From positions 25,979-89,978 of the forward strand of contig JAFQHO010000031.1 of assembly GCA_017397925.1 (NCBI GenBank): a stretch of 64,000 nucleotides of DNA, given 5' to 3'. The position numbers and the translations under genes were made by a program. This DNA is from Ruminococcus sp. (GTDB lineage: Bacteria; Bacillota; Clostridia; Oscillospirales; Ruminococcaceae). The notes beneath the pieces were generated by a model. It searched no databases, was not told the origin of the DNA, and was given only the letters and a program-made list of their open reading frames with translations. Within the stretch, counting starts at the first letter, position 1. Each line of letters begins with the position of its first letter. Shown in pieces: positions 46,440 to 54,731 of this stretch.

Positions 46440-47291
46440 TTATACCTCCGTTTTCCTTGCTGTGACTGTACGGATTATACCGCCGCCGTCACGGCTGAAT
46501 TTTATATCTGTAAATCTGTTTTCTCTCATTATTCTTTCTATATCTTTTTCCTGCCCCATACCAAATTCATAGCAGAGATATCCGCCGATTTTAAGGGATT
46601 TTCTCCATAACGGCGTCATTGCGCGGTAGAAGTCAAGACCGTCGTTTCCGCCGAAAAGGGCAGTTTCAGGCTCTTTCTGCACTTCAATCTGCAATTCTGC
46701 CATATCCTGTGCCGTAAGGTAGGGTGGATTGCTTGCGATTATATCAAGCTCCGTCAGCATTTCTGATGTTTTCGGAGAAAGTACATCGCCCTTTATTATA
46801 TTTATATCCGATTTATTAAGCTCAACATTCTGTTTCAGGTATACAAGAGCCTTTTCCGAAAGCTCCACGGCATAGACCTCAGCAGAGGGAATTTCGCTTT
46901 TCAGTGCAAGAGCGATACATCCGCTGCCGCTGCATAAATCGGCTATTTTCGGGGATTTCATACCCGTTTTTCTCACTATTTCAAGTATGTCCTCAATAAG
47001 GGTTTCCGTGTCGGGACGGGGTATCAGCACGCCCTCCCCCACTTTTATGGGTAGTCCCCAGAATTCCCATTCACCGAGGATATACTGCAATGGCATACCG
47101 CTTATGCGCCTTTCAACCATTTCAAGTATAATTGCCTCTTTTTCAGCTTCTACGTTCATATATGGCAGAAGCAGGGGCATTTTATCTTTCAGTACATCCT
47201 GAAAAATGCACAGGGTATCAAAGTCGCTGTCGGGTATATCAGCAGACTCCATAACAGACATACAATGTCTGTATAAATCCTGTCTTACCAT
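46440..47291 (-). CDS. prmC: Peptide chain release factor N5-glutamine methyltransferase
   Basis: A 283-residue SAM-dependent methyltransferase that modifies the GGQ motif of release factors. The SAM-binding motif I is [14 protein letters not shown] and the catalytic N-PPY motif appears as [10 protein letters not shown]. The helical N-terminal domain contains the [14 protein letters not shown] segment. It overlaps the DUF1385 gene by 7 nt and lies 2 nt before recA. Confidence 0.95.
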   Translation of the reverse strand: MVRQDLYRHCMSVMESADIPDSDFDTLCIFQDVLKDKMPLLLPYMNVEAEKEAIILEMVERRISGMPLQYILGEWEFWGLPIKVGEGVLIPRPDTETLIEDILEIVRKTGMKSPKIADLCSGSGCIALALKSEIPSAEVYAVELSEKALVYLKQNVELNKSDINIIKGDVLSPKTSEMLTELDIIASNPPYLTAQDMAELQIEVQKEPETALFGGNDGLDFYRAMTPLWRKSLKIGGYLCYEFGMGQEKDIERIMRENRFTDIKFSRDGGGIIRTVTARKTEV

Positions 47292-48271
47292 ATATCCTCC
47301 GATTTATCCGCAGGAATACAAGGTTTCATTGCCTCAATTGCAATTTCTATCATACTGTCGTCAGGCTCACGGGTTGTAATTCTCTGCATTGCAAGTCCGG
47401 GAGCTGAAAGTATTTTTGTGAAAAGATTGTCGTGATTTCCTGCAAGACGTATGCACTCGTAGGAGATACCAACAACTAACGGGAGTGTAGCAAGGCTCAG
47501 AAGTGAACGCTGCCACCAGAGAAGTCCCTTTGGAACGAAGCACATAACGAATATTCCGATAATGAGAACTATGAATATAAAGCTTGTGCCGCAGCGCTTG
47601 TGAAAGCGTGACTGCTTGCGGATGTTTTCAACGGTAAGGGGCAGCTCAGCCTCGTGACAAGCTATAGTTTTATGCTCCGCGCCGTGGTACATATACTGCC
47701 TTTTGATATCATTCATAAGGCTTACTGCCCACATATAGAGGACAAACAGGGCAATTTTAACGATACCCTCCAGCATTGAACGGAGAATACCCGAATTTTC
47801 AATATTTGGGATAAGTCCCACAAGAAATTTCGGCATAAAGAAGAATAATCCCATTGCAACAACGACACCGATAACTGTACCGATTACCATAACGATATCG
47901 AAAGCCTCAGAGGAAAGTTTTTCATCATCGCTCTCTACTGCTTTTCCTGCCTTTTCAGCGGCTTTTCTCTCAGCCTCAGCCTTTTCGTCCTCTGTCATCT
48001 GTTTTTCAGCGGATTTCATAGTGTACTTATATCCCTTGGCAAGAGATGAAACAAAGTTGAAGCAGCCTCGGATAAAGGGAGTTTTTCTGTACCAGGGAGC
48101 TTTTTTGCCGTTGTTTTCTTCCCATACTTCAAGGTCAATTGTACCGTCCGGAAGTCGGCAAGCCATTGCTCCCTTTTCGGGACCAAGCATCATAATGCCC
48201 TCAATAAGCGCCTGTCCGCCTATTTTTGATTTGAATTTTTCACCACTTGGTGAATTGCTTTTTTTACTCAT
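47285..48271 (-). CDS. DUF1385 membrane protein (YqhQ-like)
   Basis: A 328-residue polytopic protein of the DUF1385 family. The conserved N-terminal GGQALIEGIMMLGP and the central YHGAEHKTIACHE motif, with its histidines and glutamate, identify it. Four to five transmembrane helices follow. The molecular function of the family is unknown. DUF1385 commonly precedes prmC and prfA in Clostridia, and here it overlaps prmC by 7 nt. Confidence 0.9.
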   Translation of the reverse strand: MSKKSNSPSGEKFKSKIGGQALIEGIMMLGPEKGAMACRLPDGTIDLEVWEENNGKKAPWYRKTPFIRGCFNFVSSLAKGYKYTMKSAEKQMTEDEKAEAERKAAEKAGKAVESDDEKLSSEAFDIVMVIGTVIGVVVAMGLFFFMPKFLVGLIPNIENSGILRSMLEGIVKIALFVLYMWAVSLMNDIKRQYMYHGAEHKTIACHEAELPLTVENIRKQSRFHKRCGTSFIFIVLIIGIFVMCFVPKGLLWWQRSLLSLATLPLVVGISYECIRLAGNHDNLFTKILSAPGLAMQRITTREPDDSMIEIAIEAMKPCIPADKSEDIW

Positions 48272-48287
48272 TTTTTTGCTCCTATTT

Positions 48288-48475
48288 TTAAGCCGTTAGC
48301 TATTAGCCTTTAGCCATTAGCCATTAGCCATTAGCCATTAAAAGCCATAAGCTATTAGCTTTATACCATAATTTTTGTATGGGAGGATATTATCCGCCCG
48401 CAATTTTGGAACGAAATTCAGTTTTTTGCCAATCTCCACAATAGCTAAAGGCTATTGGCTATAGGCTAATGGCTC
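48288..48475. repeat. Inverted TTAGC-repeat arms flanking a REP-like element
   Basis: The left arm (48292-48362) contains at least seven variants of TTAGCCAT or TTAGCTAT in tandem. The right arm (48437-48473) carries the complement (GGCTATTGGCTATAGGC). Between them is a REP-like GGAGGATATTATCCGCCC hairpin followed by GCAATTTTGGAACGAAATTC. The whole could fold into a large hairpin between the DUF1385 gene and the kinase gene. Confidence 0.65.
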
Positions 48476-49877
48476 AGGATTTTGCCGGCAATGTTATTGT
48501 TACCTTAGTACCCTTGCCCTCGCCTGGGCTGTATATTTCCAGTTTGCCGCCGTGCATAGCGATAATCTCATCAGCCACCGCAAGTCCGATGCCCGAACCT
48601 CGCCTTGTATGGTTTGCCTTGTAAAACTTGGTTTTAACCTTTGCAAGGTCACTTTCTTTGATTCCGCAGCCTGTATCCTTGACGGATACTCTTATTCTGC
48701 CGTCCTTTACATCTGCCTTGATAGTAACTGTGTCGCCTGAATTGGAATATTTCAACGCATTGTCAATAACGTTGATAAATACCTGCCGTATGCGGTTTTT
48801 ATCGCCGAAAACAACGGGCAGCATTTCAGGCTCGTCATAGATAATTTTTATCTGCTCACGCCTTGCCTTGTCGGAGTACATCAATACAGCGTCGCCAAGC
48901 TCGGCAAGAATGTCCATATTGCTGTTTTGCAGGGTGAAATGGCCGTTCTGCATACGGGAGAAGTCAAGCAGCTCCTCAACCATTTGCTGCAATCGCTCAG
49001 TTTCGTTCACGATAACGCCTACGCCCTTTTTCATAGTGTCGGGATTTTCACCGCCGTCCACCATAAGAGTTTCTGCCCAGCCCTTTATAGCTGTCAGAGG
49101 CGTTCTCAGCTCGTGGGAAACAGAGGATATGAACTCGTTTTTCATAGCCTCCGCAGAGGATAATTCGTCAGCCATATGATTTATGGCGGTGCAAAGCTCG
49201 CCGATTTCATCATCGGTATTGCTCTGTATTCGCACGGAAAAGTCGCCCATAGCGAATTTTCGCGTAATTCCGCTTATCTGTCGTATCGGCTTTACGATAG
49301 AGCGGGCAAAATAAAGCCCCGTTACAATTATAATGAGGATTATGGCGGAACATACCGCGGTTACAAAGATAATATACCCTTTAATTGTATTGTCAATTTC
49401 CGTCAGCGATGTGACCATTCGCACAGAACTGTACTCGCTGTTGAATGAGGACAGAGGAACAGATACTGCAAGCACCTTTTCGCCCTCAGAGGAAAGTCTG
49501 CCTATATAGCTGCCCTCTCCAAGCTCCATAGCGTCCTCATAGTCTGGCATAACGTAGTCCTCATCGGGGGAAAATCCCGAAGATGTCAGCACAACGCGCC
49601 CCTTTGAGTTTATCGCCATAAGCTCGATTTTGTCCTTTTCATTGAAGGTTTCCAGCATATTCCGCACCTCTGCGGAAAAGTTGGCGGAGCTGTCCTGAGA
49701 ATGTATACTCAGCACGCTTGTTACCGCATTTATCTTCGATACAAGATACTGCTTTGCGGAGCTGTAATAATAGCTCTGTATAGCGTATATTACAACAAGC
49801 TCAATGACAATCAGGGCAAGGACAATAACTCCTAAGTTATTGACAATCCAGCGTTTAGTAATACTTTTTCTTGCCAT
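48474..49877 (-). CDS. Sensor histidine kinase (two-component system 1)
   Basis: A 467-residue membrane kinase. Two transmembrane segments (about 12-34 and 168-192) flank an extracytoplasmic domain of about 130 residues. HAMP runs about 190-245, HisKA has the phosphoacceptor in SHELRTPLTAIKGW (about 255), and the HATPase domain shows N, G1 (DTGCGI) and G2 (GSGIGLAV) boxes. It overlaps the response regulator by one base. The ligand is unknown. Confidence 0.93.
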   Translation of the reverse strand: MARKSITKRWIVNNLGVIVLALIVIELVVIYAIQSYYYSSAKQYLVSKINAVTSVLSIHSQDSSANFSAEVRNMLETFNEKDKIELMAINSKGRVVLTSSGFSPDEDYVMPDYEDAMELGEGSYIGRLSSEGEKVLAVSVPLSSFNSEYSSVRMVTSLTEIDNTIKGYIIFVTAVCSAIILIIIVTGLYFARSIVKPIRQISGITRKFAMGDFSVRIQSNTDDEIGELCTAINHMADELSSAEAMKNEFISSVSHELRTPLTAIKGWAETLMVDGGENPDTMKKGVGVIVNETERLQQMVEELLDFSRMQNGHFTLQNSNMDILAELGDAVLMYSDKARREQIKIIYDEPEMLPVVFGDKNRIRQVFINVIDNALKYSNSGDTVTIKADVKDGRIRVSVKDTGCGIKESDLAKVKTKFYKANHTRRGSGIGLAVADEIIAMHGGKLEIYSPGEGKGTKVTITLPAKS

Positions 49878-50578
49878 TACTGAACGTCATTCCACTTGTA
49901 GCCGTAACCCCAGATAGTTATAATATACTTGGGACTTGACGGCTCTTCCTCGATTTTCATACGTATACGTCTTATATTTACATCGACGATTTTATCGTCG
50001 CCGTAATAGCTTTCGCCCCATATATGATTGAGTATGCTTGCACGGTCAAGGGCAGTATTCTTGTTGTTCATAAAATATTCCAGTATCTGATACTCAACCT
50101 GTGTAAGCTCTATAGGCGCACCGTTTTTCGTAACTGTGCGGCTTTTCAGGTTAAGCACAAATGGACCGCTTTCAATAAGACTGTGCTGCTCATTCTTGAT
50201 GAAGCTCATACATACGCGGCGATATATTGCGTCAACTCTTGCTGTAAGCTCAGAGGGAGAAAATGGCTTTGTTATGTAGTCGTCAGCGCCTATCATAAGT
50301 CCGCTTACCTTGTCCATTTCCTGTGTTCTTGCTGTCAGCATAATAATGCCGATTGTGGAGCTTTTTTCTCTTATCTTCTTGCATACTGTAAAGCCGTCAA
50401 TTCCGGGCATCATAATGTCAAGAAGCACAATGTCAAAGTTGCCGTGTTCCTGCTCAAAGGTTTTAAGCGCAGCCTCGCCGCAGTTTACGTCTACAACGTC
50501 ATAGCCTGCACGTTTAAGGTTTATGACCACAAATTCTCTTATGGTATCTTCGTCCTCGCAAATCAATATACGTTTCAT
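49877..50578 (-). CDS. OmpR-family response regulator (two-component system 1)
   Basis: A 233-residue regulator. The receiver domain has acidic residues near the start (CEDED), the phosphoacceptor in VLLDIMMPGIDG, the Thr in MLTAR and the Lys in ITKPF. A winged-helix output domain (about 135-230) ends with VDVNIRRIRMKIE and the WGYGYKW motif. It is 12 nt downstream of the lipoprotein gene, so both belong to the citrate synthase transcript. Confidence 0.94.
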   Translation of the reverse strand: MKRILICEDEDTIREFVVINLKRAGYDVVDVNCGEAALKTFEQEHGNFDIVLLDIMMPGIDGFTVCKKIREKSSTIGIIMLTARTQEMDKVSGLMIGADDYITKPFSPSELTARVDAIYRRVCMSFIKNEQHSLIESGPFVLNLKSRTVTKNGAPIELTQVEYQILEYFMNNKNTALDRASILNHIWGESYYGDDKIVDVNIRRIRMKIEEEPSSPKYIITIWGYGYKWNDVQ

Positions 50579-50590
50579 AATAATTTCCCC

Positions 50591-51910
50591 TTAGTTGAAT
50601 TTAAAGCCTATTGCCGCCTCTGACTGTGAGATTGAAAGACTGTCGGTTTTATCGTAGGGCGGCAGATACGCAAGGTATGCCGATTCGCCCTTTGTACGCA
50701 GAAGCATATATCCCGAAGCCATTCTGTCCTCACGAGAGGGTGCGTCCTCGGCACAGTATATTCTCATAAGCTCTCTGCCGATTTCACCGTTTTCATAGGC
50801 GCATATAACTATTTCGTCGTTTATTGCGTCACGTTTCAGCGTGACTTTATTATGCCACTTTGCAGGGAACAGGAATATATATCCGTCACCTACACTGTAA
50901 TAGGAATTGTATTTCAGCTGACTTCCTCCGTCTTTACCTACGGACATCCAGTCAGTGAGCCATATAAGCTCGCCCTCCGGAGCGTTTTCATAGCCCGGAG
51001 CAACTCTCTGCACCGGTATTTCCAGTGAGCTGTCGCCGTCTATATCAAAGGAACGGCATCCCGACGGTCTTTGCGTTACTGCCGATTGCTCCGCTGTATC
51101 AAATGCTTTTTGCAGTCCCTTGTTGTCCATATATACAATATCAGTCTGTATATATCCGTTGCCCGAAACTGCGTCGATATACAGGGCTGTTTCGCCGCTT
51201 TCAAGACTTCCGTAGCTTACAGCGTCGAATTCCGTAAAGCCGCCGCTCAGTTCTTCGCGGTATCGGTGATATAAGCCGTTTGTATCAAGCTTGTATGCCT
51301 CCGCTGCCGCCGGTGAATCGCTGGTTGAGCCTTTCAGCAGGAGGAATTCCTTTTCTCCGTCGCTGTCAAGGTCGGTTACATCAATAAAGGAATAGGATTC
51401 CGAAAAGGTTCTTTCAAGTACACCGTCGCTGTAGCTGTATATGGACGCTGTTTTTTCAGAACGATTGATAAGGCTGCTGCCGATTATCAGATTTTCACGG
51501 TTGTTTTCTCCCAGCCGGGATATCATAACACGCTCTATTTCTGAACCTTCCGCAGGGATATCGTACACCGACTGCCATTTGCCGTCACCGCCCCTGTCAA
51601 GAATATTTATACGCAGGGTATTTTCGGGTGCTGCAAGTCCTGTTTTTTCATAGAAAACAACAGCTTCGTTTCCGCCGTCGCCGTCAATATCCTCCACTAT
51701 AAAGGCGGAAAGATACTTTCCTGCCTTGGGATATTTCAGGCTGATTGACTCCCCTGCCGCGTCGGTCAGGGCAGTGTATATCTGCTCCTGCTCTATGCTC
51801 AGCTTTGGAGGGGCAAGAAGATTGTCGATACTCGTTCCGAAGGTACAGCCTGTCAGTGTAAGTGCCATAGCCGCAGCCGCCGAAGCTTTCAGGGCATTAC
51901 TCTTATCCAT
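50591..51910 (-). CDS. Lipoprotein with FG-GAP/VCBS-like DxDxDG repeats
   Basis: A 439-residue predicted lipoprotein: hydrophobic signal with a lipobox-like LTGC (Cys near 22), then repeats of a calcium-loop-like motif (DIDGDGGNEAV, DLDSDGEKEFL, DIDGDSSLEIP) spaced through the chain, as in FG-GAP/VCBS beta-propeller proteins. Probably displayed outside the membrane. ATG at 51910 overlaps the citrate synthase stop by 8 nt; TTG at 51925 is an alternative. No specific function was recognised. It could act as a sensory accessory to the downstream two-component system. Confidence 0.65.
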   Translation of the reverse strand: MDKSNALKASAAAAMALTLTGCTFGTSIDNLLAPPKLSIEQEQIYTALTDAAGESISLKYPKAGKYLSAFIVEDIDGDGGNEAVVFYEKTGLAAPENTLRINILDRGGDGKWQSVYDIPAEGSEIERVMISRLGENNRENLIIGSSLINRSEKTASIYSYSDGVLERTFSESYSFIDVTDLDSDGEKEFLLLKGSTSDSPAAAEAYKLDTNGLYHRYREELSGGFTEFDAVSYGSLESGETALYIDAVSGNGYIQTDIVYMDNKGLQKAFDTAEQSAVTQRPSGCRSFDIDGDSSLEIPVQRVAPGYENAPEGELIWLTDWMSVGKDGGSQLKYNSYYSVGDGYIFLFPAKWHNKVTLKRDAINDEIVICAYENGEIGRELMRIYCAEDAPSREDRMASGYMLLRTKGESAYLAYLPPYDKTDSLSISQSEAAIGFKFN

Positions 51911-53267
51911 TGTGTCTGTCTGCAAGTTTTACGTATTCACGACCCTTGGCAATTGCCTTATATGCAGGACGGATTATTCGGTTGCCCGTAAGCACTTCCT
52001 CCATACGGTGCGCTGACCAGCCTGCCATTCTTGCAACGGCAAAGAGCGGTGTGAAAAGGTCGTCGGGAATGCCAAGCATACGGTAAACAAGTCCCGAATA
52101 CATATCAACGTTGGCACACATTGTCTTGTCACTGCCCTTGATTTCCTTGAAAATTTCGGGAGTAAGACGCTCTATTGTTTCAAGAAGTCTGAATTCAGCT
52201 TCGATTTCTCTGCCCTTTGCAAGCTCAAATGCTCTCTCTTTAAGGATAACTGCACGAGGGTCGGAGATTGTGTATACTGCGTGTCCCATACCGTAGATAA
52301 GTCCTGACTTGTCGTTGGTTTCTTTTCTTATGGTACGGCGCATATAATCGGCAACCTCGCCTTCGTCCTCCCAGTTCTTTATGTTTGCCTTGAAGTTGTC
52401 AAGCATATTTATTACCTGTATATTGGCGCCGCCGTGACGGGGGCCTTTAAGGGAGCAGATTGCTCCTGAATATGCGGAATATGGATCTGTTCCCGATGAT
52501 GTAAGCACTCGGCAGGTAAATGTGGAGTTGTTTCCGCCGCCGTGTTCAGCCTGTAACATAAGCAGACGGTCAAGGAGAAGGGCTTCCTCCTCGGTATACT
52601 GTCTGTCGGGGCGGAGAAGTGAGAGTATAGTCTGGGCTGTGTTTTCCTCGTATCTGAGAGGATGCATAATCATACTCTGATTGTCAAAAACACGGCGCTT
52701 TACCTGATATGCAGAAGCCATAATAACGGGCAGCTTTGCAATAAGGCTTATAGCTGTTTTCATCTCGTTTTCAATTGACTTTACCTCGCAGTCCTCATCA
52801 TAAGAGTAAAGTGCAAGGACTGAACGGGAAAGCTTGTTCATAATGTTCTTTGAGGGTGCTTTAAGTATCATATCCTCTACAAAGCCGTTGGGCAAATCTC
52901 TCGAAATAGCAAGGAGAGTATTGAAATCCTTTAATTCTTCCTCATCGGGAAGTCTGCCGAAAAGGAGGAGGTATACTGTTTCCTCAAAGCCGTAGCGGTT
53001 TTCATCGTCAACGTTGCTTACAAGGTCGTTTATGTTGTAGCCGCGGTAGATAAGCTGTCCGGGGATAGCCTCAACCTCGCCTTCGTTGAGCACATAGCCG
53101 TGAACGTTGCATATATTTGTGATACCTGCAACTACGCCTGTACCGTCGCTTTTGCGGAGGCCTCTTTTTACGTGATATTTCTGGTAGAGGGCGGGGTCGA
53201 TAATGGTATTATCTGCCAGCTCTCTGCATAAATTTTTAATGTTGGTTTTCTTATCTGATAAATTCAA
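51903..53267 (-). CDS. gltA: Citrate synthase
   Basis: A 454-residue citrate synthase condensing acetyl-CoA with oxaloacetate. The catalytic pattern is present: His in AEHGGGNNSTFTCR, His in GMGHAVYTISDPRA and Asp in CANVDMYSGLVY. The start is probably TTG at 53267, since AAGGAG lies 8 nt upstream; the GTG at 53276 falls on the ribosome site. It leads an unusual operon with a lipoprotein and a two-component system. Confidence 0.93.
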   Translation of the reverse strand: MNLSDKKTNIKNLCRELADNTIIDPALYQKYHVKRGLRKSDGTGVVAGITNICNVHGYVLNEGEVEAIPGQLIYRGYNINDLVSNVDDENRYGFEETVYLLLFGRLPDEEELKDFNTLLAISRDLPNGFVEDMILKAPSKNIMNKLSRSVLALYSYDEDCEVKSIENEMKTAISLIAKLPVIMASAYQVKRRVFDNQSMIMHPLRYEENTAQTILSLLRPDRQYTEEEALLLDRLLMLQAEHGGGNNSTFTCRVLTSSGTDPYSAYSGAICSLKGPRHGGANIQVINMLDNFKANIKNWEDEGEVADYMRRTIRKETNDKSGLIYGMGHAVYTISDPRAVILKERAFELAKGREIEAEFRLLETIERLTPEIFKEIKGSDKTMCANVDMYSGLVYRMLGIPDDLFTPLFAVARMAGWSAHRMEEVLTGNRIIRPAYKAIAKGREYVKLADRHNG

Positions 53268-53336
53268 TAAAAACACTCCTTATTAAAGGCAGCACTGCAC
53301 AGGCTCTGTGCGGTATTACCTGAACTTTACATACTA

Positions 53337-53365
53337 ATTATACATCATTTGAATTTATGTGTCAA
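53337..53365 (-). promoter_or_regulatory. Promoter of the citrate synthase operon
   Basis: On the minus strand a perfect TTGACA (53360-53365) and a perfect TATAAT (53337-53342) are 17 bp apart, giving a leader of about 65 nt. Confidence 0.85.
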
Positions 53366-53428
53366 TCGTATTTCTGTGATGAATGTGAAAGTTGTGTGAT
53401 AAGCGAGTGAAATCGAAAGGACTTGCCT

Positions 53429-54466
53429 ATGAAATCATTTGTCACTTATGCTGTTTTTCTCGCTCTGTTTACCGCTGTACCTGCTATTCCCTCTATTATC
53501 GGGGCTAAGCCTTCTGCTGCCGCTGATGAAGAAACATCGGCGAAAATAAAGGAATTTGTCTTTGAGGATGAGGCGGAAATCGCTGATAATCCCACTGATG
53601 CTGAGGTTTCACAGGAGCCTTACCGCGTGCTGAACTGCTCCACAGGGAATATATCTGAGGTAAGCGTCCGTGATTACGTCATAGGGGCGGTGGCGGCGGA
53701 AATGCCTGCTTCCTTTGAGGAAGAAGCTCTGAAAGCTCAGGCGGTGGCGGCTCATACCTATGCGGAAAGGCAGCGTAATCTCCAGAAAAAATCTCCCGAT
53801 ACGGCTCTTGGCAATGCGGATTTTTCCGATGACCCAAATAAATATCAGGGATTTTTCACCAATGATAAAATCCGACACTATTTCGGGGATAATTACGATA
53901 TCCATTACAATAAAATCGCTGACGCTGTTGATGAAGTGCTGCCCTATATCATAACATATGACAATGAGCCGATTATTGCTGCTTTTCACTCCATGTCCTC
54001 GGGTAAAACCGAAAGTGCGGAGAATATGTGGGGGACCGCGGTTGATTATCTCGTGCCTGTCAGCAGTAAATCCGATAAGGACGCTCCTAATTATACCGAC
54101 GAAACAGAAATAAGCGTGGATTTTGTCAAAGCAAGGCTTGAAAAGGTGTTTCAGGGTGTTCAGTTGGGGGACAATCCCGAAAAATGGATTGAAACAGGTG
54201 AGAAATCGCCCTCGGGGACGGTGCTGGAGGTGACGATTGGTGATATAAAGGTGACGGGTAATGATATACGGCAGGCGTTTGGTCTGCGTTCCGCTGATTT
54301 TACCGTGGAGTACAGTGACGATAATTTTATCTTTACCACTCACGGCTACGGTCACGGCGTTGGTATGTCCCAGTACGGTGCAAATCATATGGCAAAGGAC
54401 GGCAAGGACTGGCGTGAAATCCTTGAACATTATTATAATGACTGTGAAATTATTTCTGTGGAATGA
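53429..54466 (+). CDS. spoIID: SpoIID/LytB-domain protein (stage II sporulation protein D)
   Basis: A 345-residue membrane-anchored lytic transglycosylase that degrades septal peptidoglycan during forespore engulfment. An N-terminal signal anchor (about 4-27) is followed by a variable region. The SpoIID domain shows GAVAAEMPASFEEEALKAQA, where the glutamate in AEMP is the catalytic residue, and ends with GHGVGMSQYGA. ATG at 53429 has AAAGGA 8 nt upstream; the TTG at 53423 is less likely. Confidence 0.9.
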   Translation: MKSFVTYAVFLALFTAVPAIPSIIGAKPSAAADEETSAKIKEFVFEDEAEIADNPTDAEVSQEPYRVLNCSTGNISEVSVRDYVIGAVAAEMPASFEEEALKAQAVAAHTYAERQRNLQKKSPDTALGNADFSDDPNKYQGFFTNDKIRHYFGDNYDIHYNKIADAVDEVLPYIITYDNEPIIAAFHSMSSGKTESAENMWGTAVDYLVPVSSKSDKDAPNYTDETEISVDFVKARLEKVFQGVQLGDNPEKWIETGEKSPSGTVLEVTIGDIKVTGNDIRQAFGLRSADFTVEYSDDNFIFTTHGYGHGVGMSQYGANHMAKDGKDWREILEHYYNDCEIISVE

Positions 54467-54543
54467 GTATTTATAATTCTTCATTTTTATAACCCCCTCT
54501 ATATAAGGGCAAAAATCGGCCTTTTTTCAACCAAAAATGGTTG

Positions 54544-54584
54544 ATTATTGAAAAATAATTTTTATTTTCTACTTTTTCAATAAT
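54544..54584. repeat. AT-rich 12-bp perfect inverted repeat
   Basis: ATTATTGAAAAA and TTTTTCAATAAT frame a 17-base centre, just past spoIID and an adjacent CAACCA/TGGTTG stem. It may be a terminator-like structure for spoIID or a protein-binding palindrome. Nothing else is supported in 54467-54685. Confidence 0.5.
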
Positions 54585-54685
54585 TATCAACAGGATTAAT
54601 TGTAAGAGTTATACAAAATTTACTGTTATATATTTTGATGTAATTTGTTATAATTTATATTGAATTATCGGTGAGATAGAACAGA

Positions 54686-54712
54686 AAAAGGGAGCGGTTT
54701 GCGCTCCCTTTT
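54686..54712 (-). terminator. Terminator, GGGAGCG family
   Basis: AAAAGGGAGC with GCTCCCTTTT flanks a 7-base loop, 20 nt after the stop of the dockerin gene read leftwards. Confidence 0.85.
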
Positions 54713-54731
54713 ATATGGTTCCCCTCTATAT

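Noticed and set aside
48288-48362. Possible CRISPR array from the tandem TTAGCCAT units
   Set aside because: The units are about 10-12 bp with no unique spacers of regular length, and there are no cas genes.
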